From positions 1-64,000 of the forward strand of contig JAUXPH010000045.1 of assembly GCA_030683995.1 (NCBI GenBank): a stretch of DNA of 64,000 bases, given 5' to 3'. Position numbers and translations under genes: made by a program. Below, piece after piece: positions 9,231 through 18,936 of the stretch. Position 1 is the stretch's first letter, and each line of letters starts with the position of its first letter. Source of the DNA: Lutibacter sp. Its GTDB lineage: Bacteria > Bacteroidota > Bacteroidia > Flavobacteriales > Flavobacteriaceae. The notes beneath the pieces were generated by a model that did not search any database, was not told the origin of the DNA, and worked only from the letters and a program-made list of their open reading frames with translations.

Positions 9231-9866
9231 ATTATAAATTACTGCTGGCACACCGTATTTAATTTATGCTCAAATCGGAACTAGTACAAACCGACAAACA
9301 TTCAATAAAAATATTGCGAATGCAGAAAAATCTCCGATTTTTACGTCGCACAAACTATATACAAATACGGTAAATAAGCGCCTTTAGATGATAAAATTGA
9401 GCGCATTTAAAATCATTTTGAAAAATTGATCATCAAGAAACGCTAAAAATCTCAAAGTGTTCATTTCCGAACTTTTTTTGACTTATTGTGCATCATATCG
9501 CTAAAGGCGTTATTAATAAAGGAAATATAAATCTTGCATTGGGAAGTAAAACAATACCTAGCAGAGAATCCTCAATGCCTTATTATACAGGCTGCAGAAT
9601 CAGTATTGTCCGTGCTCAAACAACAACACCTTAAAAATTTATAAGTATTCATTTTCTAACGCCGATTTTTCACATATAGTCAGTTCATGGCCATACCATA
9701 ATAATTTAAAGCACAAAAATTGGGGAAATAAGACAATATAATCTATATTTAACAGGTAAGATGACAGAAAAAATGGTTTTTGAATTTATACAATCCATAT
9801 ATTAACTGCAACAAAAATGAATTTGGAGCTTGTTATTCTTCTTTGTAAATTACAAAAAATCAAATT
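9231..9866. other. Gene-poor stretch with a possible coding remnant
   Basis: No intact gene is visible in these 636 bases. The open stretch 9482-9634 translates to about 50 residues ending SSMPYYTGCRISIVRAQ and a stop. It reads like the C-terminal tail of a lost protein, but no start or family can be assigned. A short frame near 9761 (MTEKMVFEFIQSIY) is likewise unassignable. The region may be scar tissue from lost accessory genes. Confidence 0.35.
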
Positions 9867-12413
9867 ATGAAACGTTTCCTAATTATTTTATTTTTAGTTT
9901 TTTTTGATTCAATTTCAGCCTATTCGCAGAAGAAGCCCTTGTTTGATGAAAATAATTTGCAAATCAATTGGGAATTGACAACCAATAATTATCATAAAGA
10001 AAATAAAGTGCTCACTTCTTTGAAGTTTACCAATAATGGAAAAACAAATTTTCCAGCCTCTGGATGGACAATTTATTTTAACTACAGCCGTAAAACCACG
10101 CCAACTTCAAACTCAAAGGATTTTGTTATAACACATATAAATGGCGATATTAGCCAGTTGAAGCCTACGCAAAGTTTCAAAGGATTAAAGCCAAATCAAA
10201 GTGTTGATTTTTCATTTATTTCCAATGGGAAGATTCTTAATCTCACCTATGCACCAGCAGGTTTTTACATAGTTTGGGACACGAATCCAGAAAATGGATA
10301 CAGCATCAAAAATTATATTTTGAAACCAATTTCGGATGCTACCGTAAATTTTATCACTGCAGAAAACACTTATGGCAACAATAAAGTAATTTCAGCTATT
10401 CCGTTTGAAAATTTGCCAAAAATTTTCCCTTCACCAAAATTCTTCAAAGATATTCCGGGAGAATTTGTGCTGGATAAGAATGTGAACATTCAATCAGATC
10501 CGGAATTTTTGGGTGAAGCCAATTATCTTTCGAATGAATTAAGTAAAGTTCTCGAAGGAATTATTGCCGTTAATTTAAACACCAATAGCGGAAGACACAT
10601 CATTTTAAAGAAAGCGGATTTAAAAAACGAAGAATATATTCTTGACATCCAATCCGATAAAATAGAAATTTCAGCTTCAACAGAAAGCGGTATTTTTTAC
10701 GGAATTCAATCGTTAAAATCATTAATGCCAACAGATTTCTGGAAAAATAAATCAATGGCAATTGCAATTCCAAATTGTGAGGTAAAAGACGAACCACGTT
10801 TTGCATACAGAGGTTTTATGTTTGATGTGGCGCGAAATTTCCAGACAAAAGAAACCATTTTCAAAATTCTGGACGCGATGTCATTTTATAAAATGAACAG
10901 TTTTCATTTTCATTTTAGCGATGACGAGGGTTGGCGAATTGAAATTCCTTCATTGCCTGAACTTACCGAAGTTGGCGGAAAACGTGGCCATACAACCGAC
11001 AGCAATTCATTCTTACCGCCTTCATACGCATCTGGTCCTGATACAGGATTTTATCCGGGAAGCGGCTTTTATTCCCGACAGGATTTTATAGAGATTCTTA
11101 AATATGCTGCGGAAAGGCACATTAACGTAATTCCCGAAATTGAATCTCCCGGACATAGCCGAGCGGCCATAAAAGCGATGGATTCCAGGTACCGTAAATT
11201 TATGAAACAAGGCAATCAGCAAGAAGCCGAACGTTATTTGTTGCGCGATTTAAATGACAAATCCGTTTATTCTTCCGCGCAAGGGTGGACCGATAATGTG
11301 ATGTGTGTGGCCTTGCCTTCAACATATCATTTTATGGAAAAAGTCATTGATGAGCTGTTAATGATGTACAAAGATGCCGGCGCCCCAATTTCAACCATTC
11401 ATATTGGCGGCGATGAAGTGCCAAAAGGAACCTGGAAACTCTCCCCAATTTCCAATAAATTAATTGCCGAAGATGACAAACTTAATTCCACCGATGATCT
11501 TTGGGTGTATTATTTTGACAAGATGGAAAAAATACTTTCAAAACGCGGACTGGCACTTTCTGGCTGGGAAGAAATTGCGATGCGAAAAACAGTTTTGAAC
11601 GGGAAAAACAAATACATTCCCAATCCCGATTTTGCCAATAAAGGTTTTAGGGTTTATGTTTGGAACAACGGAATTGGCTGGGGCAACGAAGATTTGCCTT
11701 ACCGTTTGGCGAATGCAGGCTTTAAAGTGGTGCTTTCAAGTGTCAGCAATCTGTATTTTGATTTGGCTTATGAAAAATCGGCCGATGAGCCCGGATATAA
11801 TTGGGCTGGTTTTAATGACACTGAAAAACCTTTTTATTTTATTCCTTTTGATTACTATAAAAACACCAAAGAAGACACCAATGGAAATCCGATTAAAACA
11901 AATTTGTTCGACGGCAAAGAACGATTGACCGATTTTGGCAAATCGAATATTCTTGGAATTCAAGGGCAAATGTTTGGCGAAAATGTGCGGGATACCAATA
12001 TGTTGGAGTATTTATTGTTTCCAAAATTATTGGCTTTGGCAGAACGGGCCTGGGCTCAAAATCCTTCTTGGGCCACTGAAAAGAATCCAGAAATGAGCCA
12101 TGTTTCTTACAATAAAGACTGGTCAACATTTGTTAATGTTTTAGGAAAAAAAGAATTACCGCGGATGGATTATTATTCGGGCGGATTTAAATATCGCATT
12201 CCGCCTGTTGGTGCAATTATCGACTCAGGGAAAGTAAAAGCCAATATTCAGCAACCCGGATTTGTAATCCGTTACACTTCAGATGGCTCCGAACCAACCA
12301 TCAACAGTGAAATTTATACAAAACCCATTGAAGATAAAGGAAAAATTATACTGGCAGCATTTTCAAACATCGGAAGAAAAGGGAAATCAACCATCATAGA
12401 AAATAACGAATAA
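9867..12413 (+). CDS. Secreted beta-N-acetylhexosaminidase (GH20)
   Basis: This 848-residue exo-enzyme removes terminal GlcNAc/GalNAc from chitin oligomers or glycans. Residues 1-21 form a signal peptide ending near AYSQ. A CHB_HEX-like carbohydrate-binding domain spans roughly 25-160, the GH20b domain about 180-310 and the catalytic barrel about 315-700. The catalytic pair is Asp516-Glu517 in HIGGDEV, preceded by FHFHFSDDEGWR. A chitobiase-type C-terminal domain (YTSDGSEPTIN) ends the protein. The protein is probably periplasmic or surface-exposed. It stands alone with no SusCD pair nearby; the sugar transporter at 17215 is the nearest possible partner. Confidence 0.93.
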   Translation: MKRFLIILFLVFFDSISAYSQKKPLFDENNLQINWELTTNNYHKENKVLTSLKFTNNGKTNFPASGWTIYFNYSRKTTPTSNSKDFVITHINGDISQLKPTQSFKGLKPNQSVDFSFISNGKILNLTYAPAGFYIVWDTNPENGYSIKNYILKPISDATVNFITAENTYGNNKVISAIPFENLPKIFPSPKFFKDIPGEFVLDKNVNIQSDPEFLGEANYLSNELSKVLEGIIAVNLNTNSGRHIILKKADLKNEEYILDIQSDKIEISASTESGIFYGIQSLKSLMPTDFWKNKSMAIAIPNCEVKDEPRFAYRGFMFDVARNFQTKETIFKILDAMSFYKMNSFHFHFSDDEGWRIEIPSLPELTEVGGKRGHTTDSNSFLPPSYASGPDTGFYPGSGFYSRQDFIEILKYAAERHINVIPEIESPGHSRAAIKAMDSRYRKFMKQGNQQEAERYLLRDLNDKSVYSSAQGWTDNVMCVALPSTYHFMEKVIDELLMMYKDAGAPISTIHIGGDEVPKGTWKLSPISNKLIAEDDKLNSTDDLWVYYFDKMEKILSKRGLALSGWEEIAMRKTVLNGKNKYIPNPDFANKGFRVYVWNNGIGWGNEDLPYRLANAGFKVVLSSVSNLYFDLAYEKSADEPGYNWAGFNDTEKPFYFIPFDYYKNTKEDTNGNPIKTNLFDGKERLTDFGKSNILGIQGQMFGENVRDTNMLEYLLFPKLLALAERAWAQNPSWATEKNPEMSHVSYNKDWSTFVNVLGKKELPRMDYYSGGFKYRIPPVGAIIDSGKVKANIQQPGFVIRYTSDGSEPTINSEIYTKPIEDKGKIILAAFSNIGRKGKSTIIENNE

Positions 12414-12472
12414 GCGCAATAAATTATTTTCTTTGTTTTAGATATGACTTTTTTTAACTAGTAAAAACAAAA

Positions 12473-13141
12473 ATGACAACATTCATAAACACCTTAGAAA
12501 TTGAATTCGTTCAACATGCAAATCCAAACATCGCTTTAGAACAAAAAGCCTATATGCGAAATCAGTTTGAGTATTATGGCATTAAATCAGCAGAAAGACG
12601 TGAAATTCAAAAACCATTTTTGATGAAAGAATTTTTGCCTAAAAAAGATGAATTGGGTAAAACTGTCATATTTCTCTGGGAAAAACCACAGCGGGATTAT
12701 CAATATTTCTCACAGGAACTTGCTTATAAATATGTAAAACATTTAGAGAAAAAGGACATCGAACTTTATGAATATATGGTTACGCACAAATCCTGGTGGG
12801 ACACCGTTGATTTTATTGCGGCAAAATTGATGGGGGAATATTTTAAAAAATATCCCGAGCAAAAAGAAGTATCTGTCAAAAAGTGGCTATTGTCAAATAA
12901 TATTTGGCTGCAAAGATGTGCCTTGCTTTTTCAACTGAAATACAAAGAAAATTTAGACCCGGTTTTACTGAGTGCAACAATCAATTCATTATTGGGTTCT
13001 AAAGAATTTTTTATCAACAAGGCCATTGGCTGGATTTTAAGAGAATTCAGTAAAACAAATCCAACATGGGTCAAAGAATTTTCCGACAAAACCGCATTGA
13101 GCAATTTGAGCAAAAAAGAAGCCTTGAGGTTGATTGGTTAA
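12473..13141 (+). CDS. DNA alkylation repair protein (AlkD-like HEAT-repeat)
   Basis: This 222-residue all-helical protein resembles AlkD-type DNA glycosylases, which excise positively charged alkylated bases. Recognisable parts are ANPNIALEQKAYMRNQFEYYG, HKSWWDTVDFIA with its conserved Trp-Trp-Asp, and SNNIWLQRCALLFQLKYK. Length is normal. Its last 46 codons have a diverged second copy at 17081-17218. The ATG at 12473 follows the GH20 gene by 59 bp. Confidence 0.9.
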   Translation: MTTFINTLEIEFVQHANPNIALEQKAYMRNQFEYYGIKSAERREIQKPFLMKEFLPKKDELGKTVIFLWEKPQRDYQYFSQELAYKYVKHLEKKDIELYEYMVTHKSWWDTVDFIAAKLMGEYFKKYPEQKEVSVKKWLLSNNIWLQRCALLFQLKYKENLDPVLLSATINSLLGSKEFFINKAIGWILREFSKTNPTWVKEFSDKTALSNLSKKEALRLIG

Positions 13142-13387
13142 AAAAGACTTAAATTGAATACAATTTGGAGTGAATTTTTATTTTGGTTTGCCTGGAATAA
13201 ATTACAAATAGTACGCTCAATTCAGAATGTCGGCAAATTTCACGTCTTCAAACTTAATTAAACTTTCATTGAAATAATATCTTTAATTATGTGAATTTTT
13301 TTATTATCAATTTTTTTAAATTTTTATTTAAATTTTTTACTTCATTGAAAATCAGTGTTGTTCATAGTATATTCTACATATTTTAAT

Positions 13388-13395
13388 TATATTTG
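13388..13395 (+). promoter_or_regulatory. Putative -7 element for the AraC/TPR gene
   Basis: TATATTTG matches TAnnTTTG and ends 29 bases before the ATG at 13425. A TTG at 13358-13360 lies 27 bases upstream, slightly longer than the usual -33 spacing. Confidence 0.45.
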
Positions 13396-13424
13396 GTATT
13401 ACCTTGATTAAATAAAATAAAATC

Positions 13425-15602
13425 ATGAAGGATTTATCTTCAGTTGATTCTGCATTTACCAGGGAATTGAATAAAATTATCTTTGCAAACCTGGCAAATG
13501 AACATTTTGGTGTAAATGAATTGGCTCGTGAAATAGGAATGAGCAGGTTCAGCTTAAACCGGAAGTTGCATTTTATTTATCATAAAACAATTAACCAATA
13601 CATCCGGGAATCAAGGCTGCAACGAGCAATGGAAATGTTACAGCAGGAGTCCGTAACTGCTTCAGAAGTCGCCTTTAAGGTAGGATTTAGCAGTCCGGCC
13701 TATTTTAGCACCTGTTTTTCTGAATATTTTGGTTACCCTCCGGGAGAAGCAAAGAAAAGAGCCTTAAAAAGTTACGAAGAGCATAAGGAGGGATTACAGA
13801 GTGAACATACCGTTAAAAAACATGATTTTTTGCAATTCAGGAAAAAATCTTCTAAGAAGAAAAAGAAGATTAGGCTGTTTATCTCCATAGTTTTCATAAC
13901 TGTTTTATTTACCATTGTTTTCACCTATTTTTTCAATAGTGTAATTCCGGAAACCTCCAATTTTAATAAAGACAATCATTTAAAAAAGCAGAAAAAATCA
14001 ATTGCAGTATTGCCTTTCATAAATGACAGCAAGGACCCTGAGAATGTATATTTTATCAACGGAGTTATGGAAGCCATTTTGGATAACCTATCTAAAATTG
14101 AAGATTTGGAAGTTCGTCCAAGAACATCGGTTGAGCTATACCGAAATAACAGTACCAAAACAATACCTCAAATTGCAAGGGAACTTGGGGTTAATTACAT
14201 TATTGAAGGCAGCGGACAGAAAATTGGCGATCAAGTGAGACTAACCATTCAGTTGATTGATGCCAAGTCTGACAATCACCTTTTTTCACATCAATATAGT
14301 CTGACGTTAAAGGACATTTTTAACCTTCAAAGTGAAGTGGCTATAAAAGTTGCCGACGAAATTGAGGCGGTCATCACCGTTGGAGAAAAAGAATTGATTA
14401 AAAAACCACCCACAACCAGTGTCGCTGCCTGGGAAATGTATTCCCGAGGATTAGAATTACACAATATTGCAGATATTGATAATAATATTGAAAATAACAG
14501 ACAGGCTATAAAATACTTTGAAAGAGCAATTCAGCTCGATTCAACTTATACAGAGCCTTATGTCCAACTTGGCTGGATCTACAATTCGTTTAATCAACCA
14601 GACTCTGCATTTATCCATGCAAACAAAGCTTTGCATTTCAATGATAAAAATTCAGATGCTTATGTTCTAAAGGGATGGTTGTTAGCAGGAAATGGCTTGG
14701 ATAAAAAAGCTGAAGAAGCTTTTAATTTGGCGATCCTATACAATCCGAACTATGCTCCTGCATACGCTTTATTAGGTGATATGTATTATGACCGAGGTGA
14801 TTCCTACAAGACCATTAAAAATAAACTTAAGGCCATTAAACTTGAAAGTAATTCAATAGATAAGCGTAAAAACTTAATTAGTTTATGGGATAGCTTCAAT
14901 AACGTTGGTCTTTATGAAGAAGGGCAAAAATATGCGGAAAAACTAATTGCACTAACTGGTGATTCTACCTACTATTATTGGAGTTTGTTACAGTCGGACT
15001 ATAACTTGGGTAAATACAAATCAGTAGTTAATTATGCACATAAAATTTATCGTGTAGATTCACTAAACTTAGGTAAATTATTAGGCTTTCACCATTCTTA
15101 TTTCCTTGGAAACACTTATGTTAATTTAAGAGATTACAAGGAAGCTTACCGGGTATTGGGGAAATATGCCACATCGATGAAACTGCAAGGGCGTAAAATT
15201 GAACCTTATCACTACATCGGATACATTTACCTGCAAAACGGACGTAAAGAGGAAGCAAAATTTCATTTCGAAGGATCAATTCAGGATAGATTATGGTGGA
15301 TAAACCAAAAAAAACCAATGGAAGTTTCTCCTCCCAATTTAGGTCTGGCATTTATTTATGCTGCCATTAGTAATAAAGCAAAAGCATTGGAACACCTTCG
15401 GGTCGTTAACCGATGCGCTCCATTTCTATATACCTGTGCACAAATTACCGGATTTAAAATTAGTCCAATGGTCGACTGCATCCGAAATGAACCCGAATAT
15501 AAAGAATTTCTTAAAAATGCCGAAACCCGATATCTGGAAGAACACAACAAAGTTGAAAAATTATTACGGAGAGAAGGTCTTCTGATCTCATCAAATAAAT
15601 AA
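13425..15602 (+). CDS. Membrane-bound AraC-type regulator with TolB-like and TPR domains
   Basis: This 725-residue fusion starts with an AraC/XylS helix-turn-helix domain (about residues 10-113, with FGVNELAREIGMSRFSLNR and VAFKVGFSSPAYFSTCF). A lysine-rich stretch and one transmembrane helix follow at about 149-171. A TolB-like/FlgO-type domain is at about 190-315 (KSIAVLPFIND, then NYIIEGSGQK), and tetratricopeptide repeats run from about 325 to 690. The layout puts DNA binding in the cytoplasm and sensing in the periplasm, as in CadC/ToxR-like regulators. It directly precedes a lipoprotein gene, a possible target. The signal sensed is unknown. Confidence 0.85.
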   Translation: MKDLSSVDSAFTRELNKIIFANLANEHFGVNELAREIGMSRFSLNRKLHFIYHKTINQYIRESRLQRAMEMLQQESVTASEVAFKVGFSSPAYFSTCFSEYFGYPPGEAKKRALKSYEEHKEGLQSEHTVKKHDFLQFRKKSSKKKKKIRLFISIVFITVLFTIVFTYFFNSVIPETSNFNKDNHLKKQKKSIAVLPFINDSKDPENVYFINGVMEAILDNLSKIEDLEVRPRTSVELYRNNSTKTIPQIARELGVNYIIEGSGQKIGDQVRLTIQLIDAKSDNHLFSHQYSLTLKDIFNLQSEVAIKVADEIEAVITVGEKELIKKPPTTSVAAWEMYSRGLELHNIADIDNNIENNRQAIKYFERAIQLDSTYTEPYVQLGWIYNSFNQPDSAFIHANKALHFNDKNSDAYVLKGWLLAGNGLDKKAEEAFNLAILYNPNYAPAYALLGDMYYDRGDSYKTIKNKLKAIKLESNSIDKRKNLISLWDSFNNVGLYEEGQKYAEKLIALTGDSTYYYWSLLQSDYNLGKYKSVVNYAHKIYRVDSLNLGKLLGFHHSYFLGNTYVNLRDYKEAYRVLGKYATSMKLQGRKIEPYHYIGYIYLQNGRKEEAKFHFEGSIQDRLWWINQKKPMEVSPPNLGLAFIYAAISNKAKALEHLRVVNRCAPFLYTCAQITGFKISPMVDCIRNEPEYKEFLKNAETRYLEEHNKVEKLLRREGLLISSNK

Positions 15603-15931
15603 TTGGCGGTTAATGCCAATCGCAAATCCATGCATTTTAGTTGTTACCATTTTTTCTTCCCCAGAATTTAAAAAACGTACCATTTTTTTCTGTTATTCAT
15701 TATTCCCAACAACAATTCTCTTGTTTTAAACTTTCACCCCAATATTGAAAGCTCTCAACAAAAATTGAAATAAATTAACAAAAAGTGAAAGTTTTTGATT
15801 CAAAATTGAAATGAAACATTTGTTACATAAGTCGAAATTTACATATAGTTAATTATCAAATTTAGATCAATGGAGGTATCTGAAAATCCTTTAACAGAGT
15901 AGGAAAATTGTCAACTAAAAAATTTTAAATT
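15603..15931. other. Intergenic leader between TPR regulator and lipoprotein gene
   Basis: No gene is visible in 329 bases. The stretch around 15745-15815 repeats AAAATTGAAA- and GTGAAAG-like words several times, which could be binding sites for the adjacent AraC-type regulator. I see no -7 box matching the consensus closely. A GGAGG ribosome-binding-like stretch at about 15871 lies too far from the ATG at 15932 to serve it. Confidence 0.4.
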
Positions 15932-16912
15932 ATGAAAAATTCAATTGCCTTAAAAATGCTAAAAAGCACGCTATGGTTAGTGATGGTTTTTGGTGCTGTA
16001 ACTTGTAATAAAGATTCGGATTTTCTTGATGCTAACAATCAGCTTTCTAGGGAAGTCATCGCAACTCAAGATGCCTTTAAGTCTGAGACTGGTAAACAAA
16101 CACCTTCGCCAATAATACTATCGGGTACTGGGACAGCAGAACAATGGGATAATAATCAGGGTGTATTAAAAACAGCTTTATGGGTTCCTCCGGCTACTTA
16201 TTCATCCCCTGCTAATTACCCAACTTATGTTCCCTCTAACTATGATGTAATGGCTCATTTTCAGTATTATAGCTCAGTAGTTGTTGAAAATGCAGTTGTT
16301 GAATTTACATTTCAAAATATTCAATATTTTGTTCCTCATATTGTAGGAAATGTACCAACTGATAGAACATATAGTGTAAATTATGTTGGTAATAAAACCG
16401 TGATAACTTGTACGGCTAATTTGGTAACTGGATGGAACCCTATGTTTTGTTTTATTCTTAAAATAGATTGTAATGGGAATAACAATACAGCTTTTTGGAC
16501 GGATATGAAAGTAAATGGTGTTTCTGTAAAAGGAACAATTCAAAATAAGGTTTTTGATTGTAATAAGGTAACAACTGCACATACAGGTTCTTATGATATA
16601 GCTTTTCCTTTATGGTGCGGTGATGAAATAGTGGATAACATTAGTGGAACTCTTAATTATCATTGCGTCATGCAATTTGAAAATGATGTATTACTGTTTA
16701 TGAATATGACTTATTATGGTTTTTTTACGGGAGAAACAGGGGAAGTGTTTAGGTTTAAAGAAATTACAACTTTTGACCTTTCAAAGGGTGATGAGAACTT
16801 TAATTTTCATTTCAACGCTATTGGTGATAAGGGCAGTCATTTTATCGTTTCTGGTAAATATTTGAATGAAGACCCATGGATAGCTATTGAAAAAGCTAAA
16901 TGCCGTGAATAA
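15932..16912 (+). CDS. Putative lipoprotein of unknown function
   Basis: This 326-residue protein begins with a lipoprotein signal (FGAVTC, with Cys25 as the likely lipidated residue). The mature part is rich in Tyr, Asn and Thr and looks like beta-sheet. It has several cysteines (VITC, MFCFILKIDC, VFDC, LWCGDE, YHCVM) that could form disulfides. I do not recognise a family. It follows the AraC/TPR regulator and may be controlled by it. Both lie between the intact alkD gene and the alkD fragment, so they may have arrived together. Confidence 0.7.
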   Translation: MKNSIALKMLKSTLWLVMVFGAVTCNKDSDFLDANNQLSREVIATQDAFKSETGKQTPSPIILSGTGTAEQWDNNQGVLKTALWVPPATYSSPANYPTYVPSNYDVMAHFQYYSSVVVENAVVEFTFQNIQYFVPHIVGNVPTDRTYSVNYVGNKTVITCTANLVTGWNPMFCFILKIDCNGNNNTAFWTDMKVNGVSVKGTIQNKVFDCNKVTTAHTGSYDIAFPLWCGDEIVDNISGTLNYHCVMQFENDVLLFMNMTYYGFFTGETGEVFRFKEITTFDLSKGDENFNFHFNAIGDKGSHFIVSGKYLNEDPWIAIEKAKCRE

Positions 16913-16955
16913 TTGTTAAAGTAAGATAATTATAACTCAGCATTTCAATCATTTT

Positions 16956-16988
16956 AAGCACTCTTTAAATTCAATTTATCGGGTGCTT
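16956..16988 (+). terminator. Weak possible terminator after the lipoprotein gene
   Basis: AAGCAC at 16956-16961 pairs with GTGCTT at 16983-16988 across a 21-base loop and is followed by TTT. The stem is only 6 bp, so support is limited. Confidence 0.35.
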
Positions 16989-17080
16989 TTTGATACAGGT
17001 AATAAATTTCAAATTTGGTTAATATTTGTTAACTTTTCCGCTTTTATTACTTTATAAAATAAAATTCTCTTTTAAATTCG

Positions 17081-17218
17081 CTATTTTTCATCAACAAAGC
17101 CATTGACTGGATTTTACGAGAATACAGCAAAACAAATCCAAATTGGGTTATGGAATTTGCCAGCAAAACCGCATTGAGCAATTTGAGCAAAAAAGAAGCC
17201 TTGAGATGGATTGGTTAA
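17081..17218 (+). pseudogene. 3' fragment of a second alkD-like gene
   Basis: The frame reads LFFINKAIDWILREYSKTNP, continues WVMEFASKTALSNLSKKEA and ends LRWIG plus stop. It aligns codon for codon with the last 46 codons (stop included) of the AlkD-like gene at 12473-13141. By my count 18 of 138 bases differ, and the differences are concentrated in the upstream half. There is no start codon and nothing upstream matches the rest of the gene. Its stop overlaps the convergent stop of the sugar transporter gene by two bases. Confidence 0.88.
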
Positions 17219-18543
17219 ATCTTCCAGCTTTTTAATTTGTGACCCCAAAGCGCAAAAAACAGGATAATGACATAACACGGCAACAATATCCAATAGCTGC
17301 TTGTGGAAGCATTTGCAATGGTATCCGTTTCATTAATTCCGCTTGCAATTAATTCGTGTTTATTTAAATCTACCAACCTTCCATATAATGGCGGTATAAT
17401 GGCACCACCGGAAATTGCCATAATCAACAAGGCGGATGCTGTTTTGGTAAATTTACCCAAACCTTCAAGCGTTAAAGGCCAAACTGCCGGCCAAACCAAA
17501 GCGTTTGCAATTCCCAAAGCCGCCACAAATAAAATGGAAGTATAGCCTGTTGTCAGTAAAATGCAAACACTGAATACAATCCCCAAAAAAGCACTAATTT
17601 TTAGTGCAGTTCCCTGTTTGATGTACTTCGGAATCAAGACAACGCCCAAAGCGTAAGTCGCCACCATCGCCATTAAGGTAAATGTGGTAAAAAATTTGGC
17701 TTCATCGGCCGAAAAACCAAGTGAGATGCCATAGGCGATAATGGTATCGCCAGCAATTACTTCTGCGCCAACATACACAAACAAGGTTAATACGCCCAGC
17801 CATAAATGCGGAAATTGAAATATGCTTGTTTTTGCTGTTTCACCATTGTCGGTTTCTTCAATCGGGGCAGGTTCTACGTGCGGAAGCGGTGCTTTTCTGA
17901 TAAGTATACCTAACACAAATAACACAACTGCCATAATTATATAAGGCATAAAAACACTGTCGGCCATTTTATCCAGCAAAACGCCTTTTTCTGATTCGGA
18001 AACTGAGCCAATTTTTTCTTTTACCTCATCGATGCCCGACAATAAAATGGCGCCAAAAATTAAGGAACCTAAAGCTCCGGCTACCTTGTTCGCTATGCCC
18101 ATAATGGCAATACGCTTTGCGCCACTTTCTATTGGACCTAAAATGGTGATGTACGGATTTGCGGCTGTTTGCAATAAGGTCATTCCAATGCCTTGGATAA
18201 ATATTCCGGCTAAAAATACCCAATAAGTTCTGGCTTCCGCTGCAGGAATAAAAACCAATGCGCCAATGGCCATAATAATCAATCCCAACGACATTCCTTT
18301 TCTGTACCCAATTTTAGTCAGAATATAAGAAGCGGGCAATGCCATCACCACAAAAGAAATATAGGAAGCTGATGCCACAAAATACGATTGCGTTTCGGTT
18401 AATTCGTTGATGGTTTTCATAAACGGAATTAAAGCGCCGTTAATCCAGGTTACAAAACCGAAAATAAAAAACAATCCGGCAATAATAAGCGTTGGGACAA
18501 ACGTGTTGTTTTGATTTTTTTGAATGCTGTCTGCTTGTAACAT
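17215..18543 (-). CDS. FucP/GluP-type sugar:proton MFS symporter
   Basis: This 442-residue twelve-helix transporter has the family patterns FFIFGFVTWINGALIP, GIGMTLLQTAANPYITILGP and PLYGRLVDL of the fucose/glucose-galactose permease group. Bacteroidota use such proteins to import glucose, galactose, fucose or N-acetylglucosamine. The GH20 enzyme upstream on the other strand makes an amino sugar plausible, but the sequence does not decide it. The ATG at 18543 follows a run of GGTT repeats on the plus strand (about 18550-18566). Confidence 0.87.
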   Translation of the reverse strand: MLQADSIQKNQNNTFVPTLIIAGLFFIFGFVTWINGALIPFMKTINELTETQSYFVASASYISFVVMALPASYILTKIGYRKGMSLGLIIMAIGALVFIPAAEARTYWVFLAGIFIQGIGMTLLQTAANPYITILGPIESGAKRIAIMGIANKVAGALGSLIFGAILLSGIDEVKEKIGSVSESEKGVLLDKMADSVFMPYIIMAVVLFVLGILIRKAPLPHVEPAPIEETDNGETAKTSIFQFPHLWLGVLTLFVYVGAEVIAGDTIIAYGISLGFSADEAKFFTTFTLMAMVATYALGVVLIPKYIKQGTALKISAFLGIVFSVCILLTTGYTSILFVAALGIANALVWPAVWPLTLEGLGKFTKTASALLIMAISGGAIIPPLYGRLVDLNKHELIASGINETDTIANASTSSYWILLPCYVIILFFALWGHKLKSWKI

Positions 18544-18870
18544 TATCTTTGGTTGGTTGGTTGGTTAATTTGAATTGTTTTGTCTGCTGAAAAGTAGGTT
18601 TTTCAAAATTAATAACCGTAAAAATAATGTTTTTATTTTTTATAAAACGGGTTGTTTCACTTCTAATTTATCTCATTTTGTTTATTTAAAAATTGCCTTC
18701 TGATGGGTTTGGATAATTACAATTCTTATCGATTGCATTTAAAAAAAGCAGCAACAAAATTGAATAGCTTTTAAAAACTCGAAGAATAATGAGAAGATGA
18801 ATACCAAAATACCCGACAATTTGGCAATGATTTTCCATGAAAAATATGACCTTATATTTTGACAAAAAAA
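18544..18870. other. Intergenic stretch upstream of the sugar transporter
   Basis: AT-rich, with no gene supported. It contains a GGTTGGTTGGTTGGTT tetranucleotide run at about 18551-18566, a possible slippage site within the transporter leader. No consensus -7 box was found on the minus strand by eye. Confidence 0.45.
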
Positions 18871-18908
18871 AATGCAAAAAGCCCATTATTCAACGGGCTT
18901 TTTGCATT
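18871..18908 (-). terminator. Strong terminator after the L,D-transpeptidase gene
   Basis: A perfect 14-bp stem (18871-18884 with 18895-18908) encloses a 10-base loop. On the minus strand it is followed by a run of eight T, a classic intrinsic terminator 29 bp past the end of the L,D-transpeptidase gene. Confidence 0.9.
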
Positions 18909-18936
18909 AATTCAATAAAAATTTTGTTCAGTAATA

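Noticed and set aside
15811-15836. GTTACAT and TTACAT words before the lipoprotein gene
   Set aside because: The half-sites are 16 bp apart rather than 21 bp and the TGTGAAT part is missing.
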